Assembly: GCA_019695215.1 (NCBI GenBank)
Contig: JAIBAK010000033.1
Location: 1-38,531, forward strand
Source: Bacteroidia bacterium
GTDB taxonomy: Bacteria > Bacteroidota > Bacteroidia > UKL13-3
Reading direction: 5' to 3'
Length of the DNA: 38,531 bases
Below the pieces are notes generated by a model. It searched no databases, had not been told where the DNA came from, and worked only from the letters and a program-made list of their open reading frames with translations. Shown here piece by piece: positions 7,836-16,559 of the stretch. A program made the translations under genes and the position numbers. The stretch's first letter is position 1; every line of letters begins with the position of its first letter.

Positions 7836-8894
7836 GTGTTGAGTCAGGAAATATTTATGCAAAGGGCTTTGGAACTTGCCCGGCTGGGTGTCGGGGCGGT
7901 TGCTCCCAACCCAATGGTTGGATGCGTGATTGTGCATAATAACCGGATAACAGGCGAGGGCTGGCACAGGCAATTTGGCGGACCACATGCCGAGGTTAAT
8001 GCCATTAATTCGGTAAAAGATAAATCATTGCTTTCAAAAAGCACTTTGTATGTAACTCTTGAACCCTGCAATCATTTTGGTAAAACACCTCCCTGCACCG
8101 GATTAATTTTAGAACATAAAATACCTGAAGTGGTTATTGCCGCACCCGACCCCAATCCGCTGGTTGCCGGAAAAGGAATTAAAAAACTGCGCGATGCCGG
8201 AGTACAGGTAACTACCAATGTTCTGTTGGAAGAGGCAATGGAATTAAACCGCAGATTTTTTGTGTTTCACCAGCAGGAAAGGGCATATGTTATTCTTAAA
8301 TACGCTCAAACAACCGATGGATTTATTGCAAAAGACATAGCCAAGGTGAGTAAGGATGAATACCTGCGCGATAAACAAATAAGTGGTGCAGCAGCGCAAA
8401 AGCTGGTTCATAAATGGCGCACCGAAGAAGATGCTATTCTGATAGGGTCGGCCACGGTTGCCAATGATAATCCACGGTTGAATGCCCGTTTATGGTCAGG
8501 CAAAAACCCGGTTCGCGTGCTTATTGACGATACAGGTGCCATGGCCGGCAATGCACATGTACTTGATGGGTCTCAGGCAACGCTCATTTTTACAACACTC
8601 AAAAATTATCCGGCTGTGCATGGTGCGGAGGTAATTGTATTGGGTAAACAACAGTTTGCTGCACAGTTGCTGCATCAGTTGTTTGAACGCAAAATAATGT
8701 CGGTAATAGTTGAAGGAGGTAAACAAACCCTGCAAACATTTATAGATGAAAATGTATGGGATGAAGCCCGGATTTTTACTTCACCTAAAACGTATTTGTC
8801 AGGAATTGTTGCTCCCTCGCTTAAAGGAGAGGTTATAGAAAAAAAACAGACCGGAGAGGATTGGTTTACACTCATAAAAAATACAGTTGTTTGA
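7836..8894 (+). CDS. ribD: Bifunctional riboflavin biosynthesis deaminase/reductase
   Basis: RibD deaminates the pyrimidine produced by GTP cyclohydrolase II and then reduces the ribosyl side chain, two steps of riboflavin synthesis. The deaminase half shows the zinc set His51-Ala-Glu53, Cys78 and Cys87 (PCNHFGKTPPC), after the standard opening MQRALELARLG...PNPMVGC. The reductase half starts near residue 150 (YVILKYAQTTDGFIAK) and includes VEGGKQTLQTFI. About 352 residues, a normal length. The start is uncertain: GTG at 7836, TTG at 7839 or ATG at 7857; the ATG at 7788 is rejected because a promoter-like site lies between. It overlaps the next gene. Confidence 0.93.
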   Translation: MLSQEIFMQRALELARLGVGAVAPNPMVGCVIVHNNRITGEGWHRQFGGPHAEVNAINSVKDKSLLSKSTLYVTLEPCNHFGKTPPCTGLILEHKIPEVVIAAPDPNPLVAGKGIKKLRDAGVQVTTNVLLEEAMELNRRFFVFHQQERAYVILKYAQTTDGFIAKDIAKVSKDEYLRDKQISGAAAQKLVHKWRTEEDAILIGSATVANDNPRLNARLWSGKNPVRVLIDDTGAMAGNAHVLDGSQATLIFTTLKNYPAVHGAEVIVLGKQQFAAQLLHQLFERKIMSVIVEGGKQTLQTFIDENVWDEARIFTSPKTYLSGIVAPSLKGEVIEKKQTGEDWFTLIKNTVV

Positions 8895-9754
8895 GTTGGT
8901 TAGTACTTAGTATTGTTTTTTCAACCCTGGTGGTGCTGCTGTTCAAATATTTTGAACGGTATAATGTAAATACATTTAATAGCATCATTGTGAATTATGC
9001 GGTTTGTTTTACTGTTGGCATCGTTTTATCAAAACACCCTTCCGTTTCAGAGGTGATACGGGCTCCATGGTTTAGCCGGGCTTTGGTGTTAGGTATTTTA
9101 TTTATCACTGTTTTTAATGCTATAGGTTGGGTAGCTCAAAAAATTTCGGTTTCCGTAAGCATGGTAGCCGCAAAAATGTCGGTAGTTATTCCGGTGCTGT
9201 TTGCGGTATTTTATTTAGGCGAACAACTTCAAATTATTAAAATAGCCGGCATTGTATGCTCCTTAGTTGCCTTGTATTTTGTGGTGGGACAAAAGCAGGA
9301 TCAAACAAAAAAAACAGGCGTGGTATTATTATATCCCTTACTGGTATTTGCCGGTAGCGGGGCTATAGATACGCTGATGAAATACATTCAGGTTACGTAT
9401 TTTCATCAAAGCACCGCAGAGTCGGTTTTGATAGTTGTATTTGGCATGGCATTTCTTTCGGGGATCATATGGTATGGCTTTAGTCGCGAAAAAAGAAATA
9501 AGGGGTTTACTCATCGCGATTTACTCGGAGGAATAATACTGGGAGTGCCAAATTATTTTTCCATGTACTTTCTGTTTCGGGCATTAAACGAACCTTCCTT
9601 AGGGGCAACGGTTGTTTTTCCGGTAAACAATATAGGTATTGTATTGTTGTCTACACTGCTGGCAATTGCGTTATTTAAAGAACATCTTACTCATAAAGGA
9701 ATTGCCGGTATTGTACTGGCTGTGATTTCTATTTTTATAATCGCCCGTTTTTAA
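8891..9754 (+). CDS. EamA/DMT-family membrane transporter
   Basis: A 287-residue integral membrane protein of the drug/metabolite transporter superfamily, with about ten hydrophobic segments in two EamA halves. Examples are VVIPVLFAVFYLGE closing the first half and a similar VVFPVNNIGIVLLSTLLAIALFKE in the second. The substrate is unknown. The start is a TTG that overlaps the ribD stop as TTGA, giving the usual N-terminus MSWLVLSIVFSTLVVLLFK; a TTG at 8861 would add ten charged residues and is less likely. The overlap implies translational coupling to ribD. The stop is followed directly by the next ATG. A role in flavin or precursor export is possible by context only. Confidence 0.85.
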   Translation: MSWLVLSIVFSTLVVLLFKYFERYNVNTFNSIIVNYAVCFTVGIVLSKHPSVSEVIRAPWFSRALVLGILFITVFNAIGWVAQKISVSVSMVAAKMSVVIPVLFAVFYLGEQLQIIKIAGIVCSLVALYFVVGQKQDQTKKTGVVLLYPLLVFAGSGAIDTLMKYIQVTYFHQSTAESVLIVVFGMAFLSGIIWYGFSREKRNKGFTHRDLLGGIILGVPNYFSMYFLFRALNEPSLGATVVFPVNNIGIVLLSTLLAIALFKEHLTHKGIAGIVLAVISIFIIARF

Positions 9755-10375
9755 ATGCTCTTTTCTGATACGTATAAAACTCCGGCTTCTCCTGCGCAGG
9801 CAGAATTGCGTGAACGCGGCAGCAAATTTTTAGCCTTTGTTTTCCCCGTAGCAAATGAGCAGGAGATTAAACAGCATCTACTGGATTTGCGCAAGGAGTT
9901 TCCTGATGCAACGCATCATTGTTATGCATGGAAACTTGGTATGGATGATGCACATCAGCGGGCCAACGATGACGGAGAACCGGCAAACACCGCAGGCAGG
10001 CCGATTCTCAGAGCCATCCAATCGGCCGGCATCACTAATGTGCTGGTGGTGGTAGTTCGGTATTTTGGAGGAAAATTACTTGGTGTTCCGGGATTGATTC
10101 AGGCGTATGGAGAGGCAGCTTCCGCAGCTTTAAAAAACACTTCATTTATTGTGAAGGAAATTTGTTCTTTTTATCACCTCATTTATCCGTTCGAGTCGGA
10201 AGGAGATGCCTTTCGTTTTTTAAAACAGCAACAGGCAACCATTCAGCAGCAAACTTTGTCTGAAACAGGAGAGGCACAATTGCTTTTCAGTATCCGGTTA
10301 AGCAAAGCAGAGGAGCTTATGAATGGAGTTAAAGATTATCATAAATTAAAAATTCATTACCTTTACACTGTATGA
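9755..10375 (+). CDS. YigZ/IMPACT-family protein
   Basis: A 206-residue member of the UPF0029 (YigZ/IMPACT) family. The family signature is clear: DDGEPANTAGRPIL (about 73-86) followed by VVVVRYFGGKLLGVPGLIQAYGEAA (about 97-121). The second half is the small DUF1949-like ferredoxin-fold domain. YigZ proteins are thought to bind nucleic acid or ribosomes, and the eukaryotic homologue IMPACT modulates GCN2; the bacterial role is unsettled. It begins at the base after the EamA stop and its own stop overlaps the next start as ATGA, so all these genes form one operon. Complete and of normal length. Confidence 0.93.
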   Translation: MLFSDTYKTPASPAQAELRERGSKFLAFVFPVANEQEIKQHLLDLRKEFPDATHHCYAWKLGMDDAHQRANDDGEPANTAGRPILRAIQSAGITNVLVVVVRYFGGKLLGVPGLIQAYGEAASAALKNTSFIVKEICSFYHLIYPFESEGDAFRFLKQQQATIQQQTLSETGEAQLLFSIRLSKAEELMNGVKDYHKLKIHYLYTV

Positions 10376-12114
10376 GAAAGTTATGCAGCATCGTTTTTAT
10401 TCTGGTTCAGTTAACCGGTTATGCCCAGAAAAATACTTCTTTGGTTAAAGGAAATTTGTTTTTACAAAAGCGCACTTCGGAATTGCTCACCAACCGTGTT
10501 TTTTTTGGGGGAAATGAAAACTCCTTTGAATGGAATATTCAGCAGTATTTCATTTCAGTTTTACCTCAGTTAGCCAATCCGCTTTCCCGTTTACAATTAA
10601 TGTCAAAACAAAAAGGACTGCTTGGATTTCATTATGATTATATTCAGACTTACAATAACAAACCGGTTTTTGGCAGCGAGCTTCGGGTAAATGTAGATGT
10701 GTATGGAAATTTAATATCGGCTTTCAACGGATTGTTTGATTTGCCACCAGATGCTCCTCTCCACACAATCGATGTGTGGTTTTTTGACGGAAATAATTTG
10801 ATACCGGCTTTGGTTAATAAGGTTGGCAATTATTGTACAGTTAAGGATGAAAACGGACAGTTGCTTTATGAAGAAAACTTAAACAAGTATTTGTTTCCGC
10901 AGGATTCACTGGTGCAGGCAAAAGTTTTTTTACCCGATCCGCTTACCTCGGCACAGGTGGCTTACGGTACTCCTTATATTGATAACAATGACGGGGATGT
11001 GGCAGAATTAAATGCTCAGCGCAAAACTATTCTATTGCGTGTGGATTTCAGTAACGATACGTTCAGATTAACTAATCGTTACTTTCAATTAAAAGATTTT
11101 GACTTTCCGGCTATAGCGCCCGTTCAAAGTAAGGCACCTTTTTTTGACTATACACGCTCGCAAAGCGGTTTTGAGGATGTAAATATTTTTTATCACCTCA
11201 ATATGTATCGCAATCATGTGGACAGTATCGGATTTCAGCAGTATGTTAAAGATTCGATGATGGTGGATGCACATGCCATGGGCACAATAGATAACTCTAT
11301 GTATTCAACTTACAACGGCAAACCAGCCATGTTTTACGGGGTTGGCGGAATTGATGACGGGGAGGATGCCGATGTGATTGTTCATGAGTATACACACTCT
11401 ATTATCGACAAAGCTACTGTTACCGATAATGAGTCGATAGAACGGCAGTCAATTGATGAGGCCATTTGCGATTATATGGCAGCCGCTTATTCAAAAAATA
11501 TTTCCACCTACAACTGGAAGCGCCTGTACAACTGGGATGGTAATAATGCCGCTTTGCAATGGTTTGGCAGGGATGCAGGTTCAAACAAAACATATCCTTA
11601 CAATTCCTCAATGAGCTACTACTGGAATTCGGAAATATTTTCCGGAGCTCTGGCCGATTTGGATGACCGGATTGGCTCAGTTTTAACCGAGCAGTTGTTG
11701 CTTGGTACTTTGGGTTCGGTAAGTCGCACCGCTACTATGAAACAAGTGGCCGCTTTAATGCTCATTACCGACAGCATCCTGTTTAATAAGGCATACAGTT
11801 TTCCTGTTCAGCTGGCTTTTTATGATCGTAAAATTATTTCGCAAATGACCAATGTTCCTGTATTCGATAAAACCTCATTACACTTATTAAATTCAGATGC
11901 ATTTACCGGGGGCAGCGGAGATCTGACAGTAACCTATGACGGGGCCGAACAAATACAACTAAGTTGTTACGACATCACCGGAAGATTAGTAATGAAGGAG
12001 CAAACGTTTTACAGGCAGGCAACCGTTTCCCCGTCTTCCCTGAGCAGCGGGGTGTATATTATGCAGGTGCGCATCAACGGAATGATACATGCGTTTAAAG
12101 TAGTGCGAAATTAA
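10372..12114 (+). CDS. Secreted thermolysin-like (M4/gluzincin) metallopeptidase with T9SS signal
   Basis: A 580-residue exported protease. Residues 1-18 are a signal peptide (MRKLCSIVFILVQLTGYAQ). An FTP-like propeptide region follows, including GFHYDYIQTYNNKPVFGSEL (about 82-101) typical of fungalysin/thermolysin propeptides. The zinc site is HEYTH (His338, Glu339, His342) with third ligand Glu363 in SIDEAICDYMA, as in M4 enzymes. The last 70 residues (LSCYDITGRLV...LSSGVYIMQVRING) form a type A T9SS sorting domain, so it should be secreted or surface-linked through the type IX system. Its start overlaps the yigZ stop (ATGA), an odd partner for a secreted enzyme. A terminator follows the gene. 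Confidence 0.92.
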   Translation: MRKLCSIVFILVQLTGYAQKNTSLVKGNLFLQKRTSELLTNRVFFGGNENSFEWNIQQYFISVLPQLANPLSRLQLMSKQKGLLGFHYDYIQTYNNKPVFGSELRVNVDVYGNLISAFNGLFDLPPDAPLHTIDVWFFDGNNLIPALVNKVGNYCTVKDENGQLLYEENLNKYLFPQDSLVQAKVFLPDPLTSAQVAYGTPYIDNNDGDVAELNAQRKTILLRVDFSNDTFRLTNRYFQLKDFDFPAIAPVQSKAPFFDYTRSQSGFEDVNIFYHLNMYRNHVDSIGFQQYVKDSMMVDAHAMGTIDNSMYSTYNGKPAMFYGVGGIDDGEDADVIVHEYTHSIIDKATVTDNESIERQSIDEAICDYMAAAYSKNISTYNWKRLYNWDGNNAALQWFGRDAGSNKTYPYNSSMSYYWNSEIFSGALADLDDRIGSVLTEQLLLGTLGSVSRTATMKQVAALMLITDSILFNKAYSFPVQLAFYDRKIISQMTNVPVFDKTSLHLLNSDAFTGGSGDLTVTYDGAEQIQLSCYDITGRLVMKEQTFYRQATVSPSSLSSGVYIMQVRINGMIHAFKVVRN

Positions 12115-12122
12115 AAGCAATA

Positions 12123-12148
12123 AAAAAGGGGCTTGAGGGCCCCTTTTT
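12123..12148. terminator. Bidirectional terminator between the peptidase operon and rplT
   Basis: AAAAAGGGGC (12123-12132) pairs with GCCCCTTTTT (12139-12148) around a 6-base loop. A/T tails on both sides let it serve the plus-strand peptidase operon and the minus-strand rplT end, which converge here. Confidence 0.9.
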
Positions 12149-12172
12149 ACAACTCACTAAAGAAAATTAAAT

Positions 12173-12517
12173 TTACTTAATAGAATCTACTACTTTTTTG
12201 AAAGTTTCAGGATGATTCATAGCTAAGTCGGCAAGAACCTTACGATTCATTCCCAGATTTTTTGCATGAACTTTTCCGATAAACTGCGAGTAGCTCATAC
12301 CATACAGGCGTGCACCTGCATTGATACGCTGAATCCACAAAGCGCGATACAACCTTTTCTTGGTTTTACGATCGCGGTAAGCGTAGCCCAAACCTTTTTC
12401 AATGGTGTGCTTGGCTACAGTGAGCACATTTTTTCTTTTCCCAAAAAAGCCTTTGGCTAGTTTAAGGAGTTTTTTCCGTCTTCTTCTCGAAGCAACTGAA
12501 TTTACTGAACGTGGCAT
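12173..12517 (-). CDS. rplT: 50S ribosomal protein L20
   Basis: Full-length bL20 (114 residues). It binds 23S rRNA early in large-subunit assembly and in several bacteria represses its own operon by binding mRNA. The sequence is unmistakable: [26 protein letters not shown] at the N-terminus, then [36 protein letters not shown]. It is the last gene of the thrS-infC-rpmI-rplT transcript. The 85 bases between rpmI and rplT can fold, which may matter for control (see the separate feature). Confidence 0.98.
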   Translation of the reverse strand: MPRSVNSVASRRRRKKLLKLAKGFFGKRKNVLTVAKHTIEKGLGYAYRDRKTKKRLYRALWIQRINAGARLYGMSYSQFIGKVHAKNLGMNRKVLADLAMNHPETFKKVVDSIK

Positions 12518-12533
12518 ATTACTGATGTTTTTT

Positions 12534-12579
12534 GGAACTGGGCGTTCCCGCTTGCACGGGATTCTTAGAGCCTCGTTCC
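12534..12579 (-). promoter_or_regulatory. Candidate structured leader before rplT
   Basis: In the 85-base rpmI-rplT spacer, GGAAC and GTTCC (12575-12579 and 12534-12538 on the minus strand) can close an outer helix around an inner hairpin, TCCCG/CGGGA (12557-12561 with 12546-12550, loop 6). A spacer this long inside an otherwise compact r-protein operon suggests a cis-regulatory RNA, for example an L20 binding site. No known motif was recognised. The pairing was found by eye and no energy was calculated. Confidence 0.35.
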
Positions 12580-12602
12580 GGGTTAAACATAAAAACTAAA
12601 AA

Positions 12603-12803
12603 TTACTTTCCTAATCCTAAAAGCCTTTTGATATTTCCTTCGTCAGGCTTTTCTACGTAAGCAGTTTTGGTAAGGTTACGTTTCTGCTTGGTTTCTTTTT
12701 TAGTAAGAATATGATTTTTGAAAGCGCGTGCTCTCTTAATCTTACCGGAAGCAGTTACCTTAAATCTTTTCGCTGCACTCTTGTTGGTTTTTACCTTAGG
12801 CAT
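12603..12803 (-). CDS. rpmI: 50S ribosomal protein L35
   Basis: This 66-residue basic protein is bL35: [24 protein letters not shown] is the typical start, with a [16 protein letters not shown] middle and a C-terminal RLLGLGK. It is part of the large subunit. It sits 30 bases after infC and upstream of rplT in the standard order, so it is expected to be co-transcribed and, by family knowledge, under L20 feedback. Confidence 0.98.
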   Translation of the reverse strand: MPKVKTNKSAAKRFKVTASGKIKRARAFKNHILTKKETKQKRNLTKTAYVEKPDEGNIKRLLGLGK

Positions 12804-12833
12804 TGTTCTTTGCTATTAATGGTTGTACGTAAA

Positions 12834-13412
12834 TTATTTCTTTCCTTTCGGAGCAATTAAAAGAAACATTTTCTTTCCTTCTAATTTAGGCAATTGCTCC
12901 ACTTTGCCTATTTCCTGTAATCGCTGCGCAAAAGTAAGCAGCAATACTTCGCCTCTTTCTTTGTACACAATGGCCCTCCCTCTAAACATCACATAAGCTC
13001 TTACTTTGTGACCGTCTTCAAGAAACCCCTGAGCATGTTTTAATTTAAATTCAAAATCGTGCTCATCAGTGTTTGGCCCGAACCTTATTTCCTTCACAGT
13101 GGTTTTAACTGTGTTGGCTTTTAATTCTTTCTTTTTCTTCTTTTGTTCGTAAAGGAATTTTTTATAGTCAACTACTTTACAAACGGGAGGAACCGCGGTA
13201 GGAGAAATTTCAACTAAGTCAAGCTCCAATTCTTCTGCGAACTTCAGCGCCTGCGAAAGTGGATAAATGCCGGTTTCAATGTTTTCACCAACTACCCTCA
13301 CTTCGTGAGCTGTGATCTCTCTGTTGATCTTGTGTTCGTTTTCTTTTTTCTGAGGGCCTCTTCTGCCAAGAAAAGGTCTTCCTTGATTTGGATTTTGTAC
13401 CAAGCGGGTTAT
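12834..13412 (-). CDS. infC: Translation initiation factor IF-3
   Basis: IF-3 binds the 30S subunit and checks the start codon and initiator tRNA pairing. About 192 residues: a variable basic N-terminus ([17 protein letters not shown]), then [62 protein letters not shown] (N-domain and linker), and the C-domain ending [11 protein letters not shown]. No ATG is available upstream of the conserved region. A strong AAAGGAG at 13416-13422 lies 5 bases before ATA at 13410-13412 in frame, and 14 before TTG at 13401-13403. I annotate the ATA, since infC commonly uses start codons that IF-3 itself discriminates against; TTG is the alternative. Confidence 0.93.
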   Translation of the reverse strand: MTRLVQNPNQGRPFLGRRGPQKKENEHKINREITAHEVRVVGENIETGIYPLSQALKFAEELELDLVEISPTAVPPVCKVVDYKKFLYEQKKKKKELKANTVKTTVKEIRFGPNTDEHDFEFKLKHAQGFLEDGHKVRAYVMFRGRAIVYKERGEVLLLTFAQRLQEIGKVEQLPKLEGKKMFLLIAPKGKK

Positions 13413-13422
13413 TTTTTCTCCT
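13410..13422 (-). promoter_or_regulatory. infC ribosome binding site and AUA start
   Basis: The minus strand reads AAAGGAG (13416-13422), five A residues, then ATA (13410-13412). Shine-Dalgarno sites are rare in this window, so this strong one stands out and fixes the probable start. A rare AUA start would allow IF-3 to repress its own synthesis, as known for the AUU start of Escherichia coli infC. Confidence 0.55.
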
Positions 13423-13431
13423 TTATTATTT

Positions 13432-15357
13432 TTACATATTATCCGGATGCTGTGAGTGAATCAGGCGGGCAAAATCTTCTGTTTTAAATTTGCCTATATC
13501 ACCTTCTCCATGCTTACGCACCGCGATGTTTCCTTCATTTTGTTCCTGTTCTCCAACAACCACCATATACGGGATTTTTTTAGTTTCAGCATCTCGTATC
13601 TTTCTGCCAATCTTTTCGCTACGGTCGTCAAAAGAGGCGCGAATATCGGAACTTTTCAGTAAATCCACAACTTTTTGTGCATACGGATTAAACTTATCAC
13701 TGATAGGTAAAACAGCTACTTGATTGGGAGCCAGCCATGAAGGTAAATTCCCGGCATAATGCTCCAATAAAAATCCTATAAACCGTTCGTGGGTGCTTAA
13801 TGGAGCCCGATGAATGATAATAGGACGCTCTTTCTCGTTATTTTCGTTGGTAAACCAAAGGTCAAAACGTTCAGCCTGAGCAAAATCAACCTGATTAGTG
13901 GCTAAGGTAAACTCACGGCCAATGGCACTGTAAATCTGGATATCTATTTTCGGCCCGTAAAAAGCAGCTTCGTCCTCTACTTCCACAAAATTTACCCCCA
14001 GCTTTACCAAAACATCCCTTACCATAGCCTCGGTTTTAATCCAGAGTTCAGGCGAATTGATGTATTTGTGCCCGAGTTTTTCGGGTGAGTGTTTTGAAAA
14101 GCGCATCACATATTTTTCAATCCCGAATACTTTAAAATATTTCAGGTAAAGGTCGTTTACTTTGGTAAACTCTTCCTGAAACTGTGCTTCGGTACAATAA
14201 ATATGAGCATCGTTCATGGTAAGGCTGCGAACCCTCATTAATCCAAACAGTTCACCGCTTTGTTCATACCGGTAGCAGGTTCCGTACTCGGCAAATCGCA
14301 AAGGTAAATCCCGGTAAGATTTTGGGGTGGCCCCGAATATTTTGTGATGATGCGGGCAGTTCATCGCCTTCAGGTAGTACTTATCACCATCCATTTCCAT
14401 TGGCGGAAACATGCTTTCGGCATAATAGGGAAGGTGCCCGCTTTTAATGTACATGCTCTCCTTTGCAATATGCGGTGATTTTACTCTAACGTATCCGGCT
14501 GCTTTTTCAGTTTTTTTAGCAAAATCCTCAAGCAGTTCAATAATGGCTGCACCATTTGGCAACCATAATGGTAAACCGGGTCCCACATCATCGTCAAAGG
14601 TGAAAATATCTAATTCTTTACCCAGTTTGCGGTGGTCGCGTTTTTTAGCTTCTTCCAGCATTTTTAGGTATTCCTCCAACTCGCCCTGCTTAGGGAAAGT
14701 GATGCCATAAACGCGGGTTAGCTGTTTGTTCTTTTCATCTCCGCGCCAATAGGCTCCGGCAATATTCATGAGCTTTACCGCCTTTATAAAACCGGTATTG
14801 GGCAGGTGCCCGCCACGGCATAAATCAGTAAAGTTGCTGTGCTCGCAAAAGGTTATTTCACCGTCATTCAGGTTCTCAATCAACTCAACCTTAAATTCGT
14901 TATTGCGCTCTTTGTAATACGCCAGCGCATCTGATTTGCTTATTTCTTTTTTATGAAACTCAGCTTTTTCACGGGCCAGCTCTAATATTTTGTCTTCAAT
15001 TTTTTTGAAATCCTTTTCCGAGATGGTTTCTTCTCCCAAATCCACATCGTAATAAAACCCGTTTTCGATAGCCGGGCCAATAGTGAGTTTTACTTTAGGG
15101 TAAAAAAACTCAAGCGCCTGTGCAAGTACGTGTGCCGATGAGTGCCAAAAGACTTGTTTCCCTTCTTTGTCATTCCACGTAAAAAGGGTCAGGGAGCCAT
15201 CTTCATTCAGGGGCTCGCTCACTTCAATAATTCGATTGTTGAATTTGGCGGATAGCACATTTCGGGCTAATCCTTCGCTGATGCTTTTGGCAATTTCCAG
15301 AGCCGTGGTGCCCCGTTCATACGATCGAACGGACCCGTCCGGGAGTGTAATATTCAT
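13432..15357 (-). CDS. thrS: Threonine-tRNA ligase
   Basis: ThrRS charges tRNA-Thr and edits misattached serine. At 641 residues all domains are present: the TGS domain (1-60, starting [26 protein letters not shown]), the editing domain with [12 protein letters not shown] (HxxxH) and a Cys-x3-His near [10 protein letters not shown], the class II catalytic core with [10 protein letters not shown] (zinc Cys/His) and motif 3 region [20 protein letters not shown], and the anticodon-binding domain at the C-terminus. It is the first gene of the infC-rpmI-rplT operon. A TATATTTG promoter element precedes it. Confidence 0.98.
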   Translation of the reverse strand: MNITLPDGSVRSYERGTTALEIAKSISEGLARNVLSAKFNNRIIEVSEPLNEDGSLTLFTWNDKEGKQVFWHSSAHVLAQALEFFYPKVKLTIGPAIENGFYYDVDLGEETISEKDFKKIEDKILELAREKAEFHKKEISKSDALAYYKERNNEFKVELIENLNDGEITFCEHSNFTDLCRGGHLPNTGFIKAVKLMNIAGAYWRGDEKNKQLTRVYGITFPKQGELEEYLKMLEEAKKRDHRKLGKELDIFTFDDDVGPGLPLWLPNGAAIIELLEDFAKKTEKAAGYVRVKSPHIAKESMYIKSGHLPYYAESMFPPMEMDGDKYYLKAMNCPHHHKIFGATPKSYRDLPLRFAEYGTCYRYEQSGELFGLMRVRSLTMNDAHIYCTEAQFQEEFTKVNDLYLKYFKVFGIEKYVMRFSKHSPEKLGHKYINSPELWIKTEAMVRDVLVKLGVNFVEVEDEAAFYGPKIDIQIYSAIGREFTLATNQVDFAQAERFDLWFTNENNEKERPIIIHRAPLSTHERFIGFLLEHYAGNLPSWLAPNQVAVLPISDKFNPYAQKVVDLLKSSDIRASFDDRSEKIGRKIRDAETKKIPYMVVVGEQEQNEGNIAVRKHGEGDIGKFKTEDFARLIHSQHPDNM

Positions 15358-15379
15358 ATTTTTTTAATCTTAAGAACGG

Positions 15380-15387
15380 CAAATATA
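15380..15387 (-). promoter_or_regulatory. -7 element of thrS operon (TATATTTG)
   Basis: On the minus strand TATATTTG is an exact match to TAnnTTTG, 22 bases before the thrS ATG. This is the expected spacing for a short leader. No clear TTTG at -33 was found. Confidence 0.6.
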
Positions 15388-15450
15388 ACTTTTTCCCTGT
15401 GTCCTTTGTTATCAATTTAGGCCGAAAAGCAATCGGAAAGGACTTAAACA

Positions 15451-15480
15451 AAAAAAGCTTCCAGTAAGGGAAGCTTTTTT
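15451..15480 (-). terminator. Rho-independent terminator after the BI-1 gene
   Basis: AAAAAAGCTTCC (15451-15462) pairs with GGAAGCTTTTTT (15469-15480), loop AGTAAG. It lies about 19 bases after the stop of the minus-strand BI-1 gene and closes the holB operon. Confidence 0.88.
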
Positions 15481-15498
15481 AAAATCAGTTGCTTGTTA

Positions 15499-16230
15499 TT
15501 AGTCGCCTCTTCTTCCTCCAAATAAACGCAGCAGGAAAAGGAACAAATTGATAAAATCGAGGTAAAGATTCAAAGCACCCATCAGGGCTGTTTTGCCCGC
15601 TACTTCTTTGCCCTGCACGGCAATGCCGCTTCCAATTACTTTGAGTTTTTGAACATCGTAGGCAGTGAGGCCGGTAAATACCAGTACGCCAATAAAGCTG
15701 ATAACATAATCCATTGCCTGACTATGCATAAACATATTGATTAATGACGCAATGATAATACCTACAAGGCCCATCATCATAATGCTGCCAAAATTGGTTA
15801 GGTCTTTTTGAGTGGTGTATCCCGCTACGGCCATCACCCCGAAAGTGAGGGAAGTAACCAAAAAGGTAGTGGCAATGGAACCAAGGCTGTAAGCCATAAA
15901 TATAAAACTTAAACTAATTCCGTTTACCGCAGCATAAGCCAGAAACAAGGCTAACAAAACCGGATAGGAAAAACGATGAAAACCCATACCCATAGCCAGC
16001 ACAAAAAGCAAAGGGGCAAACATTACCACATAGGCAAAAATGTTCAATTTGCCAGTTTCCAGATTTACAAGAAGGCTTAGTAAATCCATTGATGAACTGA
16101 ACAGGTAAGCCATACCGGCTGAAATAATTAATGCTACAAACATCCAGCTGAAAACGGATGACATAAAAGTTTTTGATACGCTTAATTCACGGTCAGCGTA
16201 AAGAGATGGTTCAAAAGGATTATTTTCCAT
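15499..16230 (-). CDS. Bax inhibitor-1/YccA-family membrane protein
   Basis: A 243-residue multi-pass membrane protein with about seven hydrophobic segments. It has the UPF0005/BI-1 features: an N-terminal cytosolic stretch with SVSKTFMSSVFSWMFVALIISAGMAYL, and the C-terminal VFTGLTAYDVQKLK and GALNLYLDFINLFLFLLRLFG. Related bacterial proteins (YetJ, YbhL) are pH-dependent calcium leak channels or FtsH-linked; the role here is not established. It is the last gene of the holB-ricT-gldH transcript, 91 bases after the CDGSH gene, and is followed by a terminator. Confidence 0.92.
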   Translation of the reverse strand: MENNPFEPSLYADRELSVSKTFMSSVFSWMFVALIISAGMAYLFSSSMDLLSLLVNLETGKLNIFAYVVMFAPLLFVLAMGMGFHRFSYPVLLALFLAYAAVNGISLSFIFMAYSLGSIATTFLVTSLTFGVMAVAGYTTQKDLTNFGSIMMMGLVGIIIASLINMFMHSQAMDYVISFIGVLVFTGLTAYDVQKLKVIGSGIAVQGKEVAGKTALMGALNLYLDFINLFLFLLRLFGGRRGD

Positions 16231-16321
16231 TTATCTTAAATTATTTAATGTTTTTAAATTGCAGATGCACCTATAGCAAAAGTTATTCCGATTAACGAAA
16301 TAAGGAATTTCTGCCAAATTT

Positions 16322-16546
16322 TCATACAAGAGGTTTTGGAGGCAGGGCAAATGCCTGAGCTTCATGTGTAAATTCGCCTTTATGGGAGCCATCACAAAAT
16401 GGTTTTTTTTGCGAGAGTCCGCAGCGGCAAAGGGAAATGACGGTGCGTCCACCTAAATCGTAGGTGTTTCCTTCTGAGTCAACAATTTCAAAGTCGCCTT
16501 CCACCTTAATGGCGCTGTTACTTTTAATGGTTATTCGTGTTGTCAT
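16322..16546 (-). CDS. CDGSH-type iron-sulfur protein
   Basis: A 74-residue protein with one CDGSH motif. Cys40, Cys42, Cys51 and His55 (CRCGLSQKKPFCDGSH) give the 3Cys-1His [2Fe-2S] ligand set of the mitoNEET-like family. Small members of this type are common in bacteria and are proposed to be redox or cluster-transfer proteins. It is preceded 13 bases away by the truncated methyltransferase and followed by the BI-1 gene, so it is probably co-transcribed. A second reading frame over this region is not a gene. Confidence 0.93.
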   Translation of the reverse strand: MTTRITIKSNSAIKVEGDFEIVDSEGNTYDLGGRTVISLCRCGLSQKKPFCDGSHKGEFTHEAQAFALPPKPLV

Positions 16547-16559
16547 ATAATGGTTGAAT

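Noticed and set aside
16231..16452. 73-codon minus-strand ORF
   Set aside because: Another frame over the well-supported CDGSH gene, with no homology.
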